Source: Subtercola vilae (lineage in GTDB: Bacteria; Actinomycetota; Actinomycetes; Actinomycetales; Microbacteriaceae). From it: 64,000 nucleotides of DNA. Position 1 is the stretch's first letter. Each line of letters starts with the position of its first letter. Made by a program: the position numbers and the translations under genes. Shown here one piece after another: positions 1-9,841 of this stretch. A model generated the notes under the pieces. That model worked only from the letters and a program-made list of their open reading frames with translations, ran no database searches and had not been told where the DNA came from. Where the stretch lies: contig NZ_QYRT01000008.1 in the NCBI RefSeq assembly GCF_004923255.1, positions 62,001 through 126,000 of the forward strand. Reading direction: 5' to 3'.

Positions 1-2
1 AT

Positions 3-209
3 GTGAGCGTCGTGGGCTTCGACGATCATCCACTTTCCCGAATCTGGCGGCCCGGCATCACCACGGCCATGCAGGACTTCGGCAGCCTCGGCAAGCGTGC
101 GTTCTCGCTGCTCGCTCTGCAGATCGAGGGCGAAGAGAGCCCGGCCCGCTCGTCTGAGAGGCCTCCGCTCGTCATCAGGGCGAGCGCGGCGCCGCCGCCG
201 CGGCGCTGA
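3..209 (+). CDS. LacI-family regulator, C-terminal fragment (5' end outside window)
   Basis: The frame is open to the left edge and encodes about the last 68 residues of a LacI/GalR-type repressor. VVGFDD followed by P-x-I/L-T-T, then an alternating hydrophobic helix ending in LLALQIEG, is the usual last strand/helix of the periplasmic-binding-protein-like effector domain. The tail is Pro/Ala/Arg-rich. The DNA-binding half and the sugar specificity cannot be seen. The family normally senses a sugar and represses a neighbouring catabolic operon, which must lie outside the window or on the other side of the gene. Confidence 0.8.
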   Translation: MSVVGFDDHPLSRIWRPGITTAMQDFGSLGKRAFSLLALQIEGEESPARSSERPPLVIRASAAPPPRR

Positions 210-226
210 CTCGGCGCTCGACTCTC

Positions 227-1252
227 TCAGCCCTCGCCGAGTGCGGCGGCGAACGTCGCCGCGTCAGGGAGTGCCGATTTCTCGTCGGGTGGAAGCAGAT
301 CGTACGTGTAGGTCGACACCGCCATCGGTGACTCGGCGCTCCCGAGCGAGTAGCGAACGGTGTGATCGTTTCGGCTCCCGCAGATGAGGATGCCGACGGT
401 CGGTGCGTGTGCTGGCCGACGGAGCCGGTCGTCGACGAGGGCGGTGTAGAAACCGAGTTGCCCGGCGAAACCCGGCTCGAACTTGCCCGTCTTCAACTCG
501 ACGACCACGTAACGCATCTGCTCCACGTGAAAGAACAGCAGATCGAGGAAGAAGTCGTCGCCTCCGACGTCGAAGTGTACCTGACGCCCCACGAACGCGA
601 AGCCTTGGCCGAGCTCGTGGAGGGTCGCGACGATGCGGTCGGTCAGCGCCCGTTCAAGATCTCGTTCGGCGGCTTCGGCGCCGAGATCGAGAAAGTCGAA
701 CACGTATGGGTCTTTCGCGATCTGCTGTGCGAGTTCGGAGTCGGCGTATTCGAGCTTGCTCTCGAAGTTGTTGGGGGAGGCACCCGAGCGTTCGAGCGTC
801 TTGTTCTTGATCTGGTTCAGCAGCATGTTTCGCGACCACCCGCGGTTCACTGCTTCGGCGGCGTACCAGTCGCGCGCTGTTCCCTCGTCGAGTTTGTCAA
901 GAAGGAGCATTATGTGGCCCCACGGCAATTTTCCAGCAGCCTGCTGGAAAATCGATTTCTGGTCGGGCCACGCCGCCGCCAGGGCCCTCATGTAGTTCAA
1001 ATTGCTCCGTGAGATTCCTGTCATGTGAGGAAACTCTTTTCGCAGATCTGCGGCCAGCCGCGCCACTACTCCGGCGCCCCAGCCGTCACGCTCCTGCTGA
1101 ACCAGGATGATGTTTCCAATCGACCAGTACAGCTCGATGAGCTGGGTGTTCACAACCCGCTGAGCCGTGAGCTGGGCGCCCCGTATCTGTGATTTGAGCG
1201 TCTGTAGCAACTCTGTGTAGCCTTCCGGCAATTCAGGGACGGGGTGTTCCAT
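227..1252 (-). CDS. YhcG/DUF1016-family PDDEXK nuclease-fold protein
   Basis: A 341-residue protein with the two-part layout of the YhcG family. The N-terminal helical DUF1016 region (about residues 10-170) contains LIELYWSIGNIIL and LPWGHIMLLL. The C-terminal PDDEXK-like domain has an acidic strand FFLDLLFFH near residue 235 and VVVELKTGKF near 250, the usual D...ExK catalytic pair. The family is widespread and sporadic and often sits in defence or mobile contexts; its substrate is not established. It is monocistronic, with a GAAGG-like ribosome site before ATG. It lies between a LacI-type gene and tRNA-Gly, beside a HipBA module. A short inverted repeat (GAGCAT at 1287-1292, ATGCTC at 1302-1307) lies in its promoter region. 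Confidence 0.85.
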   Translation of the reverse strand: MEHPVPELPEGYTELLQTLKSQIRGAQLTAQRVVNTQLIELYWSIGNIILVQQERDGWGAGVVARLAADLRKEFPHMTGISRSNLNYMRALAAAWPDQKSIFQQAAGKLPWGHIMLLLDKLDEGTARDWYAAEAVNRGWSRNMLLNQIKNKTLERSGASPNNFESKLEYADSELAQQIAKDPYVFDFLDLGAEAAERDLERALTDRIVATLHELGQGFAFVGRQVHFDVGGDDFFLDLLFFHVEQMRYVVVELKTGKFEPGFAGQLGFYTALVDDRLRRPAHAPTVGILICGSRNDHTVRYSLGSAESPMAVSTYTYDLLPPDEKSALPDAATFAAALGEG

Positions 1253-1387
1253 TCGACATCGCCTTCAGGTTCGGGGTTGGTAAACCGAGCATAAGCGAGT
1301 AATGCTCATACTGGTGCACCCCTGCTGTCGAGCGTCGACTCGAATTGGTTGCTAACATCGAAGAGCCTGAAGTGCAGATCAGGCCAC

Positions 1388-1461
1388 GCGAGTGTAGTTC
1401 AGTGGCAGAACTTCAGCTTCCCAAGCTGATAGCGCGGGTTCGATTCCCGTCACTCGCTCCA
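1388..1461 (+). tRNA. tRNA-Gly (anticodon CCC)
   Basis: A full cloverleaf can be folded. The acceptor stem GCGAGTG (1388-1394) pairs with CACTCGC (1451-1457). The D arm is GTTC/GAAC. The anticodon stem TCAGC/GCTGA has loop TTCCCAA, giving anticodon CCC at 1420-1422. The T arm is GCGGG-TTCGATT-CCCGT, and CCA is encoded at 1459-1461. It reads GGG glycine codons. I saw no second copy of the 3' half nearby that would mark an integrated element. Confidence 0.95.
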
Positions 1462-1482
1462 TCTGGTCATCGCGGGGGCGGT

Positions 1483-2694
1483 TCAGCGTGCAGCTGCGGT
1501 CAGCTTCTCGGTGTTGCGCACCAGCTGTTCACGAAGAAAGCGCCGCTGGTCATCCGCGAGCGCCTCGTATGCAGCATCGGCATGTTCGGCAATGCCGACC
1601 GCGATGCCGGTGACGAGAGCCAGAACCTCATCGGGTTCGAGGTCTGCCATGGTGGCCAGCTTTCGCCAATGATCGGCGCCGACTGTCTGGGGGCGTTTCG
1701 CACCACTGATGTGCATCGCGAGGTCTTGGTGGTACTCCGGGTACAGACCGACCGGCACGACGTCGTACAGCGGTGACAGCGTGATGCCCGATGGGCGCAG
1801 CAGCAGCGAGTAGTTTTTGGCGTGCGCGTCGGCGTTGCCCAGCATTGTGTTGAACGCCAGCTGCTCGACGAATGCGTGGGCGAGTCGACTGTCGCGGTCG
1901 ACGGTGGCGAGCAGCGTGAGGGCCTGCGTGGCCGTCATGTCGTACTTCTTGTCGGGTGACGTAGCGCTCGCCTGAGCGAGATCTTCGGCATGGATGCGCG
2001 TCGCAACAGGTCGGGTCGTGTCGCGGTCGAACCGCTCGACCAGGTACGCGGTCTGGTCTTTTGCGGCCAGCACTGACGCCATCGGTGCGTGCAGGCCGAC
2101 AGCGTTCGCCAAGCGGAGGGATGCGGTCTCTGCCTGTTCCAGACCCCGAAACGAAGGGCGGGCTGGCTTCAGGATGTGGGTCGATGGCACGGTCGCATTC
2201 GACCAGTACCAATCGTCGTCGACGAGGGCGAGGGCGAATTTGCCTTGGGTGCCTCCCAGCGAGAACCGTGCCGGCGCGTCAGTGGGAACCCAGGCATCCG
2301 GGTCGCGTTTCAGAGCCGCGATGCGGGTGGCGATGTCGCGCTCGGTGGCCGGGTTCAGTTCGGGCTCACCGGTGTTGATGCCGGTTCCCTCCCGAACAAG
2401 CACGAGACCACCTGCGATGTCGCCGCCACTCTCAGCGAGCAGATCGAAGGTGTTCGCGCTTGGAGACCCGTAGACCTCGGCCATGCGGGCGCGGGTTGCG
2501 GAGTGGTCGGGCAGGAAGTTTTCGAGAAAATGACCGGCCGCTGAGCGTGTGGCCGGTCTGTCTCGTGGCAACGAGAGCGAGAGGGGGGTGGCTGGTGCGG
2601 CGTCGTCGTAGACGAAGTTCACGGCCCCTGTGTTGTCTTCACGAAACTGGCCGACAAAGTGACCTTCGAGAAAGGCGTCGAGTGCAGCTGTCAT
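1483..2694 (-). CDS. hipA: HipA-family toxin kinase
   Basis: A 403-residue HipA-like serine/threonine kinase. HipA_N-type residues are at about 1-95 (FVGQF, LPRDRP). The C-terminal kinase region includes YLVERFDRD, the GNADAHAKNYS catalytic loop (the Asp and Asn expected for phosphotransfer and metal binding) and LSPLYDVV. HipA proteins phosphorylate translation factors such as glutamyl-tRNA synthetase and cause growth arrest. The start at 2694 is chosen because its ATG overlaps the antitoxin stop as ATGA, which implies translational coupling. An open frame continues upstream but only as antisense-like Arg-rich sequence over hipB. Confidence 0.9.
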   Translation of the reverse strand: MTAALDAFLEGHFVGQFREDNTGAVNFVYDDAAPATPLSLSLPRDRPATRSAAGHFLENFLPDHSATRARMAEVYGSPSANTFDLLAESGGDIAGGLVLVREGTGINTGEPELNPATERDIATRIAALKRDPDAWVPTDAPARFSLGGTQGKFALALVDDDWYWSNATVPSTHILKPARPSFRGLEQAETASLRLANAVGLHAPMASVLAAKDQTAYLVERFDRDTTRPVATRIHAEDLAQASATSPDKKYDMTATQALTLLATVDRDSRLAHAFVEQLAFNTMLGNADAHAKNYSLLLRPSGITLSPLYDVVPVGLYPEYHQDLAMHISGAKRPQTVGADHWRKLATMADLEPDEVLALVTGIAVGIAEHADAAYEALADDQRRFLREQLVRNTEKLTAAAR

Positions 2695-3314
2695 GGCATG
2701 TCGATGCTGGGCAGCGCAGACGGCTCGACGTCGATCGCGCGCAATACCCGTCGCAGATCGCCGAGCGACGTGATCTCGCGCCCCTGCTCGAGCGCGAAGA
2801 CGAAGCTGCTGTCGACTCGCGCGAGGTCGGCCAACTCTTTGCGGGAGAGCCCCCGAATGCTGCGTTCGGTCGAGACGACATCGGCGAGGTCTGCCGGGTC
2901 GCGCAGGTACTCGGACGGGCGATGGTTCACGCGCTTCGTGATGAACTCGTTGTTCTGCCTGAATGCGTGCATGACGAGATTTGTTCTCCCGTTCACCTGG
3001 GCCGGTGCTTTTCCGCCCCACCAATCAACGAGAAGGGTGGAGGGATCGGTGCTCGCGCGGAGTTCGCGAATGCGAGTGGCCGTTCGCGCACGCAGCTGCC
3101 CGGTCAGCCCCCTAAGACCGCGTCGATGAAGTGCGTTGGTCAGGGCATCCTGAGACGTCGGTGACAAAGGCCGCCGCCCCGACGGGCGCTGAACGGGGCC
3201 GTCGATGACCCAGCCGCGCCCGACCTTGGTGGCCGGGAGTGCGCCGCGGGTGATGAGCGCCCGCACGCGCCGGGGCGTGATCGCCGCGGCGGTGGCGTAC
3301 TCATCCACGTTCAT
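2691..3314 (-). CDS. hipB: HipB-like antitoxin with two DNA-binding domains
   Basis: A 207-residue regulator that precedes hipA with a 4-nt overlap. Residues 1-40 look like a MerR/excisionase-type helix-turn-helix (VDEYATAAAITPRRVRALI, then a wing). Residues about 135-205 form an XRE/HipB-type helix-turn-helix (LSRKELADLARVDSSFVFALEQGR). Classical HipB is about 90 residues with only the XRE domain, so this is an extended form. Its likely role is to neutralise HipA and autorepress the operon. The region between the domains is basic and carries a Trp-rich segment. The start is supported by a -10-like TATAGT exactly 6 nt upstream. Confidence 0.8.
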   Translation of the reverse strand: MNVDEYATAAAITPRRVRALITRGALPATKVGRGWVIDGPVQRPSGRRPLSPTSQDALTNALHRRGLRGLTGQLRARTATRIRELRASTDPSTLLVDWWGGKAPAQVNGRTNLVMHAFRQNNEFITKRVNHRPSEYLRDPADLADVVSTERSIRGLSRKELADLARVDSSFVFALEQGREITSLGDLRRVLRAIDVEPSALPSIDMP

Positions 3315-3320
3315 GACACA

Positions 3321-3326
3321 ACTATA
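3321..3326 (-). promoter_or_regulatory. Leaderless promoter -10 of hipBA
   Basis: TATAGT on the minus strand lies 6 nt before the ATG at 3314, with no Shine-Dalgarno between. This places transcription start at or next to the start codon. Confidence 0.55.
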
Positions 3327-3392
3327 CCGTCTGGGGCTGCGCAGGCTGCCGCTGCGAATACGCCGGCCCCCGCCCGCGCCACCCCGCCCGCG

Positions 3393-5285
<1,893 letters not shown>

Positions 5286-5318
5286 GCGTCAGGCGCCTCA
5301 CGCCGTCGAGTGTCTAGA

Positions 5319-5363
<45 letters not shown>

Positions 5364-5428
5364 GCGCGCCAGCGCCCGCCCTGCCTCGCCGCGCGCCAGA
5401 CTCCGCCCCGCCGCGCCCCGCCCGCCGG

Positions 5429-5434
5429 TAAGCT
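5429..5434 (+). promoter_or_regulatory. Leaderless promoter -10 of dcd
   Basis: TAAGCT, 6 nt (ggcgcc), then GTG at 5441. This is the same layout and spacer as at 3696. Confidence 0.5.
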
Positions 5435-5440
5435 GGCGCC

Positions 5441-6055
5441 GTGCTTCTCTCCGACCGCGACATCAGGGCCGAACTCGACAGCGGGCGGGTCGGGCTGAGC
5501 CCATACGAGCCCTCAATGGTGCAGCCGTCGAGCGTCGACGTGCGCCTCGACCGCTTCTTTCGCCTGTTCGACAACCACAAGTACCCCTTCATCGACCCGG
5601 CCGAAGACCAGCCGGAGCTGACCCGCCTCATCGAAGCGAAAGCCGATGAGCCGTTCATCCTGCACCCCGGCGAGTTCGTGCTCGGCGCCACTTTCGAGCG
5701 CGTCAGCCTGCCCGACGACATCGCTGCCCGCCTCGAAGGCAAGAGCTCGCTCGGTCGCCTGGGCCTGCTAACCCACTCGACCGCCGGCTTCATCGACCCC
5801 GGATTCTCGGGCCACGTCACCCTCGAACTGTCGAACGTCGCCACGCTGCCCATCAAGCTCTGGCCCGGAATGAAGATCGGCCAGCTCTGCTTCTTTCAGC
5901 TCAGTTCGCCGGCCGAGCATCCGTACGGCTCAGAGCAGTACAGCTCGCGCTACCAGGGCCAGCGCGGCCCCACCGCGAGCCGCTCGCACCTGAACTTTCA
6001 CCGCACCGACGTCTCGTCGGCTCCGGATGCCCCGCTTTCGCTCGGCGACGCCTGA
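5441..6055 (+). CDS. dcd: dCTP deaminase
   Basis: A 204-residue member of the dUTPase/dCTP deaminase fold. Visible hallmarks are the N-terminal [11 protein letters not shown], the [10 protein letters not shown] strand, the active-site stretch [14 protein letters not shown], then [13 protein letters not shown] and a C-terminal [10 protein letters not shown] tail that closes over the nucleotide. It converts dCTP to dUTP; mycobacterial homologues also hydrolyse dUTP to dUMP, so it may be bifunctional. It feeds thymidylate synthesis in the cytosol. The GTG start is fixed by family length and by TAAGCT 6 nt upstream. It converges with ndh. Confidence 0.95.
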   Translation: MLLSDRDIRAELDSGRVGLSPYEPSMVQPSSVDVRLDRFFRLFDNHKYPFIDPAEDQPELTRLIEAKADEPFILHPGEFVLGATFERVSLPDDIAARLEGKSSLGRLGLLTHSTAGFIDPGFSGHVTLELSNVATLPIKLWPGMKIGQLCFFQLSSPAEHPYGSEQYSSRYQGQRGPTASRSHLNFHRTDVSSAPDAPLSLGDA

Positions 6056-6147
6056 CACCGCCCTGCCCCTGCCTCCGCTCTGCCCCCCCTCTGCCCCTGC
6101 CCTCTCGCACGTTTCGCGCCGTGCCGCGCTCAAGAGGGGAGAGGGGC

Positions 6148-7521
6148 TCAGTGCTTCTTGAGGGCGTCGAACGACTCCTCGAAGATGCGGCGCGGGTGCT
6201 CTGTGCCGGGCAGCGCCACCGTCTCGCGAGAGGTGACGGCCTCGACGAGCCACCCGGCGATCACGCGCACCTTGCGATTCAGCGTCGGAATCACGAGCCC
6301 GTGGTACCCCCGGTGAGCGGCCCACGCCGGCAGCCCCCGCAGCTTCACGCCCTTGATCAGCGCGGCCCCGTGCCCCACGCCGTACCCCGCCACCGTTCCG
6401 AGCGAGGCATGGCGATACTCGGTGAGTTCACCGCCCCGGATGCTCGCCAGAATGTTCTGCGCGAGCAGCACCCCCTGCCGCAACGCATTCTGCGCGTTCG
6501 GCGGATAGTACGCCGGCTGCGTGGTCGCCGTCAGGTCGGGGATCTGCGCGTTGTCGCCCACGGCCCACGCCCCCTCGACCGGAGTGCCGTCGTCGCGCAC
6601 CACCTGCAGTTGCACGTTCGCTACGACGTGCCCCTTGGGCCCGCGCGGGGCGTTCGTGGTGTTGAGGGCGGGGTTCGGTTGTACCCCGGCTGTCCAGATG
6701 ATGGTGTTAGCCGGGATGGTCTCGCCCGAGTCGAGCACGATGTCGCCGTTTTCGGCCGAGGTGATGGTGGTCTTCAGGCGCACGTCTATTCCGCGCTCGC
6801 GCAGCTGCTGCAGGCTCCACTTCGAGAGTTCGGGGCCCACTTCGGGCGCCACACGGTCGAGCGCCTCGATGAGCACCCAGTGCAACTCGGAGGCGTCGAG
6901 TGAGGGGTTGGCCGCCACCGCGATCTTCGACAGGTCGCTGAGCTCAGACAGCGCTTCGACCCCGGTGTAGCCGCCACCGACGACGACGAACGTGAGGGCT
7001 TTCGCCCGGGCATCCTCGTCGCCCGACACCGAATACGACGCCGCCAGCGCCACCTGCTCGAGAACGCGGTTGTGCGTGTACACCGCCTCCTCGATCGTCT
7101 TGAACCCCACCGCGTTCTCTTTCAGCCCAGGCGTGTCGAACACCCGTGTCACCGCCCCCAGCGCGAACACCACGTGGTCGTAGTCGATCTCGCTCACACC
7201 GCCGTCGAAGTCTGCGATGCTCGCCTGCTTCGTGTCGATGTCGAGCCCCGCCAGCTGGCCCCGGATGACCCGCGAACCCCGAAGCGTCTGCCGCAGTGAG
7301 ATCGCCACATCGCTCGCGGCGACGTGCCCGCCCGCAACCTCTGGCAGCAGTGGTTGGTACGTCATGTACGGATTCCGGTCGACCACGATGATCTCCACCG
7401 GGGTCTCACCGCGGTGCTTCTGCAGCCCGAGGGCAACGTAGAGGCCGGCGTAGCCGCCCCCGAGAATGAGCACCCGCTGCTTCACGGGTGTCGCCTGACG
7501 GTTGATCTCTGCATCGGTCAT
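6148..7521 (-). CDS. ndh: Type II NADH dehydrogenase (NDH-2)
   Basis: A 457-residue flavoprotein oxidoreductase. The first Rossmann motif is VLILGGGYAGLYVA for FAD, the second VVVGGGYTGVE near residue 170 for NADH. The late FAD motif AWAVGDNAQIP and a C-terminal membrane-associating helix region (GLPAWAAHRGYHG) follow. It would pass electrons from NADH to menaquinone at the inner membrane face without pumping protons. ATG at 7521 is preferred over GTG at 7530 because TAGCGT lies 7 nt upstream (7529-7534). It is monocistronic. Confidence 0.92.
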   Translation of the reverse strand: MTDAEINRQATPVKQRVLILGGGYAGLYVALGLQKHRGETPVEIIVVDRNPYMTYQPLLPEVAGGHVAASDVAISLRQTLRGSRVIRGQLAGLDIDTKQASIADFDGGVSEIDYDHVVFALGAVTRVFDTPGLKENAVGFKTIEEAVYTHNRVLEQVALAASYSVSGDEDARAKALTFVVVGGGYTGVEALSELSDLSKIAVAANPSLDASELHWVLIEALDRVAPEVGPELSKWSLQQLRERGIDVRLKTTITSAENGDIVLDSGETIPANTIIWTAGVQPNPALNTTNAPRGPKGHVVANVQLQVVRDDGTPVEGAWAVGDNAQIPDLTATTQPAYYPPNAQNALRQGVLLAQNILASIRGGELTEYRHASLGTVAGYGVGHGAALIKGVKLRGLPAWAAHRGYHGLVIPTLNRKVRVIAGWLVEAVTSRETVALPGTEHPRRIFEESFDALKKH

Positions 7522-7645
7522 GAGCTTCACGCTACGCGCGGGCGTCGGCCTCGAACCAGCCCTTTCGGTGCGGGCATCGGCGCGCGAGAATGACCGCCGC
7601 TGGGCGCGGCCCGGTGCGGCGCTGATGTGACGCGCACGCGGTTGG

Positions 7646-7664
7646 TAAGGGTAGGATTACCTAA
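7646..7664. promoter_or_regulatory. Iron-regulator (IdeR/DtxR) box
   Basis: The 19-mer TAAGGGTAGGATTACCTAA matches the remembered consensus TTAGGTTAGSCTAACCTAA at 15 of 19 positions, with intact AGG and CCTAA half-sites. It sits 41 nt before the siderophore-binding lipoprotein gene, where a ferrous-iron-loaded repressor would shut off import. Confidence 0.75.
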
Positions 7665-7704
7665 CTCGGTACGAATACCGCAGGTACCCCGACGAGGAGC
7701 TTTC

Positions 7705-8778
7705 ATGCCCACCCCCGCACCCCTTCCTTCCGCATCGCATCGCCGCCGCCGAGGCCGCATGGCACGTGCCGCCGCAGCCCTGACCGCCGCCGCTGCTCTG
7801 GTTCTCACGGGCTGCAGCTCGAGCGCAACGACAGGGTCGAGCTCACCTGCGGCGGCCGGGGCATCCGATGCCTTCCCCGTCACGGTGGCGAGCGCCCTCG
7901 GCAGCGCCACGATCGCCGCGGCACCCACGCGCGTGGCGGTCTGGGGCTGGTCGGCTCAAGACGCCGTGCTCGCCCTCGGTGTTGTTCCGGTCGCCATGCC
8001 GAAGATGACCTACGGCGGCAACGCCGACGGCGTGCTGCCGTGGGATGCCGAGCAGATCACCAAGCTGGGCGGCACGACTCCCCTGATGTTGAGCGGCGGC
8101 GACACCGGTGAGCCCCCCATCGAGGAGATCGCCCAGGCGGCTCCCGACGTGATTCTCGCGCCCTACTCCGGCCTCACACAGGAGCAGTACGACACCCTCA
8201 GCAAGATCGCCCCGGTCGTGGGCTACCCCGACAAGGTCTGGTCGACCACCTGGCAAGACCAGCTCACCATTGTGGGCAAGGCGCTCGGCAAGACAGCCGA
8301 GGCGGATGCCCTGCTGAAGTCGACCAACGACCAGGTCTCGGCGCTGGCCGCCGCGAACCCAGCTCTGGCGGGCACGTCGTTCGTCTACGGCGCCAGCAAC
8401 AGCCCCGACGTCTTCAACGTGTACACCGCGGGCGACCCCCGCGTGCAGTTGCTCGTTCAGCTCGGAATGACGGTCAGCGACAGCGTCGCGAAGGTCGACA
8501 ACGGCTCGAGCGCGGGCAGCTTCTACTTTCCGGTCAGCTTCGAGAACGTGAACCAACTCACGAGTGACGTGCTCGTGGCGTACTTCGAGAACCAGGCCGC
8601 CGTCGACGCTTTCACGGCCGACCCGCTCATCGCCGCGATGCCCGCCGTGAAGGCCGGTCGGTTCGCGCCCATCGTGGGCGAGTCGTTCGTCATGGCCACG
8701 AGTGCGCCGAGTGTGCTCTCGATTCCGTGGATGCTCACCCAGTACGTGCCCGTACTCGCCGCCGCCGCGGCGAAGTAG
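7705..8778 (+). CDS. Ferric-siderophore ABC transporter, substrate-binding lipoprotein
   Basis: A 357-residue lipoprotein. A basic N-terminus and hydrophobic helix lead to the lipobox LTGC near residue 35 and a Ser/Thr linker, then a FhuD/FepB-type two-lobed binding domain (TRVAVWGWSAQDAVLALGVVP, PDVILAPYSGLTQEQYDTLSKIAPVV). It captures iron-loaded siderophore outside the membrane. ATG at 7705 is chosen for its GAGGAGC ribosome site and correct signal peptide; the frame is open further upstream across the iron box. It heads the operon with two permeases and an ATPase. Confidence 0.92.
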   Translation: MPTPAPLPSASHRRRRGRMARAAAALTAAAALVLTGCSSSATTGSSSPAAAGASDAFPVTVASALGSATIAAAPTRVAVWGWSAQDAVLALGVVPVAMPKMTYGGNADGVLPWDAEQITKLGGTTPLMLSGGDTGEPPIEEIAQAAPDVILAPYSGLTQEQYDTLSKIAPVVGYPDKVWSTTWQDQLTIVGKALGKTAEADALLKSTNDQVSALAAANPALAGTSFVYGASNSPDVFNVYTAGDPRVQLLVQLGMTVSDSVAKVDNGSSAGSFYFPVSFENVNQLTSDVLVAYFENQAAVDAFTADPLIAAMPAVKAGRFAPIVGESFVMATSAPSVLSIPWMLTQYVPVLAAAAAK

Positions 8779-8818
8779 GTTCGGCAGGGCTACGGCCCCG
8801 GGCATCCGGAACCGGCAG

Positions 8819-9841
8819 ATGGCAGGCGGTCACCGCCCCACGAGCGCCCGGCGGCGAGCAGTGTTCTTCACTCTTGCGGTCGTGGCGCTCGTTGTCGTGT
8901 GCGCGCTGAGCCTCGCGGTGGGGGCGCGCAGCCTCAGCCCCGGCGTCGTGCTCAACGCCCTCACTCACTACGACCCGAACAACACCGACGCGCTGGTGGT
9001 GGTCGACAAGCGCATTCCGCGCACGCTGATCGGGCTGTTGGCCGGGGGATGCCTCGCGCTCGGCGGCGCTGTCATGCAGGGGTTGACCCGCAATCCGCTC
9101 GCCGACCCCGGCATTCTGGGCGTGAACTTCGGGGCGGCGCTGGCCGCGGTTGTCGCCATCGCGGTCTTCGGCGTCACCAGCCCGAGCGGATACCTCTGGT
9201 TCGCGTTCGCGGGCGCGGCGCTGGCCTCCGTTCTCGTCTACGTGGTCGCCTCGGGCGGTCGCGAAGGCGCCACGCCCGTGAAGCTTGCGCTCGCCGGGGC
9301 CGCGGTGTCGGCTGCCCTCGGTTCGGTCATCACGGCCGTGCAGCTCACCAACACCGCCGCCCTCGACTCGCTGCGCTTCTGGCAGGTCGGTTCGCTCGCC
9401 GGCCGGGGCACGGATGTTCTCACCCAGGTCGCCCCGCTCGCCCTTGTCGGCGTGGTGCTGGCCCTCGGTCTCGGCCGAACCCTCAACGGTTTGGCGCTCG
9501 GCGACGACCTCGCGCGGGGCCTCGGGCAGAAGGTCGCCGTCTCGCGTCTGGTCGGTGCCGTGGCGGTCGTTCTGCTCTGCGGATCGGCCACCGCAGCCGT
9601 CGGCCCCCTCGTCTTCGTGGGGCTCGTCGTGCCGCATGTGGCGCGGTACTTCGCGGGGCCCGACTACCGGTTCATCCTGCCGTTCTCCCTGGTGCTCGGG
9701 CCGGTGCTGCTGCTCGGCGCTGACGTGATCGGGCGGGTCGTGGCGCTGCCGGGCGAGCTGCAGGTGGGCATCGTGATCGGGCTCGTGGGGGCTCCGTTCT
9801 TCATCGCGCTGGTGCGCCGCACGCGGCTGGGGTCGCTGTGA
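8819..9841 (+). CDS. Siderophore ABC permease (FecCD family), subunit 1
   Basis: A 340-residue polytopic protein with the FecCD/BtuC pattern: RIPRTLIGLLAGGCLALGGAVMQGLTRNPLADPGILG near the start, about nine to ten hydrophobic segments, and GLVVPHVARYFAGPDYRFILP as the coupling-helix region that contacts the ATPase. It forms half of the membrane channel. The ATG at 8819 gives the family length; the preceding frame overlaps the binding-protein gene. Its stop overlaps the next start as GTGA. Confidence 0.9.
   Translation: MAGGHRPTSARRRAVFFTLAVVALVVVCALSLAVGARSLSPGVVLNALTHYDPNNTDALVVVDKRIPRTLIGLLAGGCLALGGAVMQGLTRNPLADPGILGVNFGAALAAVVAIAVFGVTSPSGYLWFAFAGAALASVLVYVVASGGREGATPVKLALAGAAVSAALGSVITAVQLTNTAALDSLRFWQVGSLAGRGTDVLTQVAPLALVGVVLALGLGRTLNGLALGDDLARGLGQKVAVSRLVGAVAVVLLCGSATAAVGPLVFVGLVVPHVARYFAGPDYRFILPFSLVLGPVLLLGADVIGRVVALPGELQVGIVIGLVGAPFFIALVRRTRLGSL

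Noticed and set aside
1388-1461. tRNA-Gly as the attachment site of an integrated element
   Set aside because: No repeated 3' tRNA half, integrase or phage gene was found in the window.
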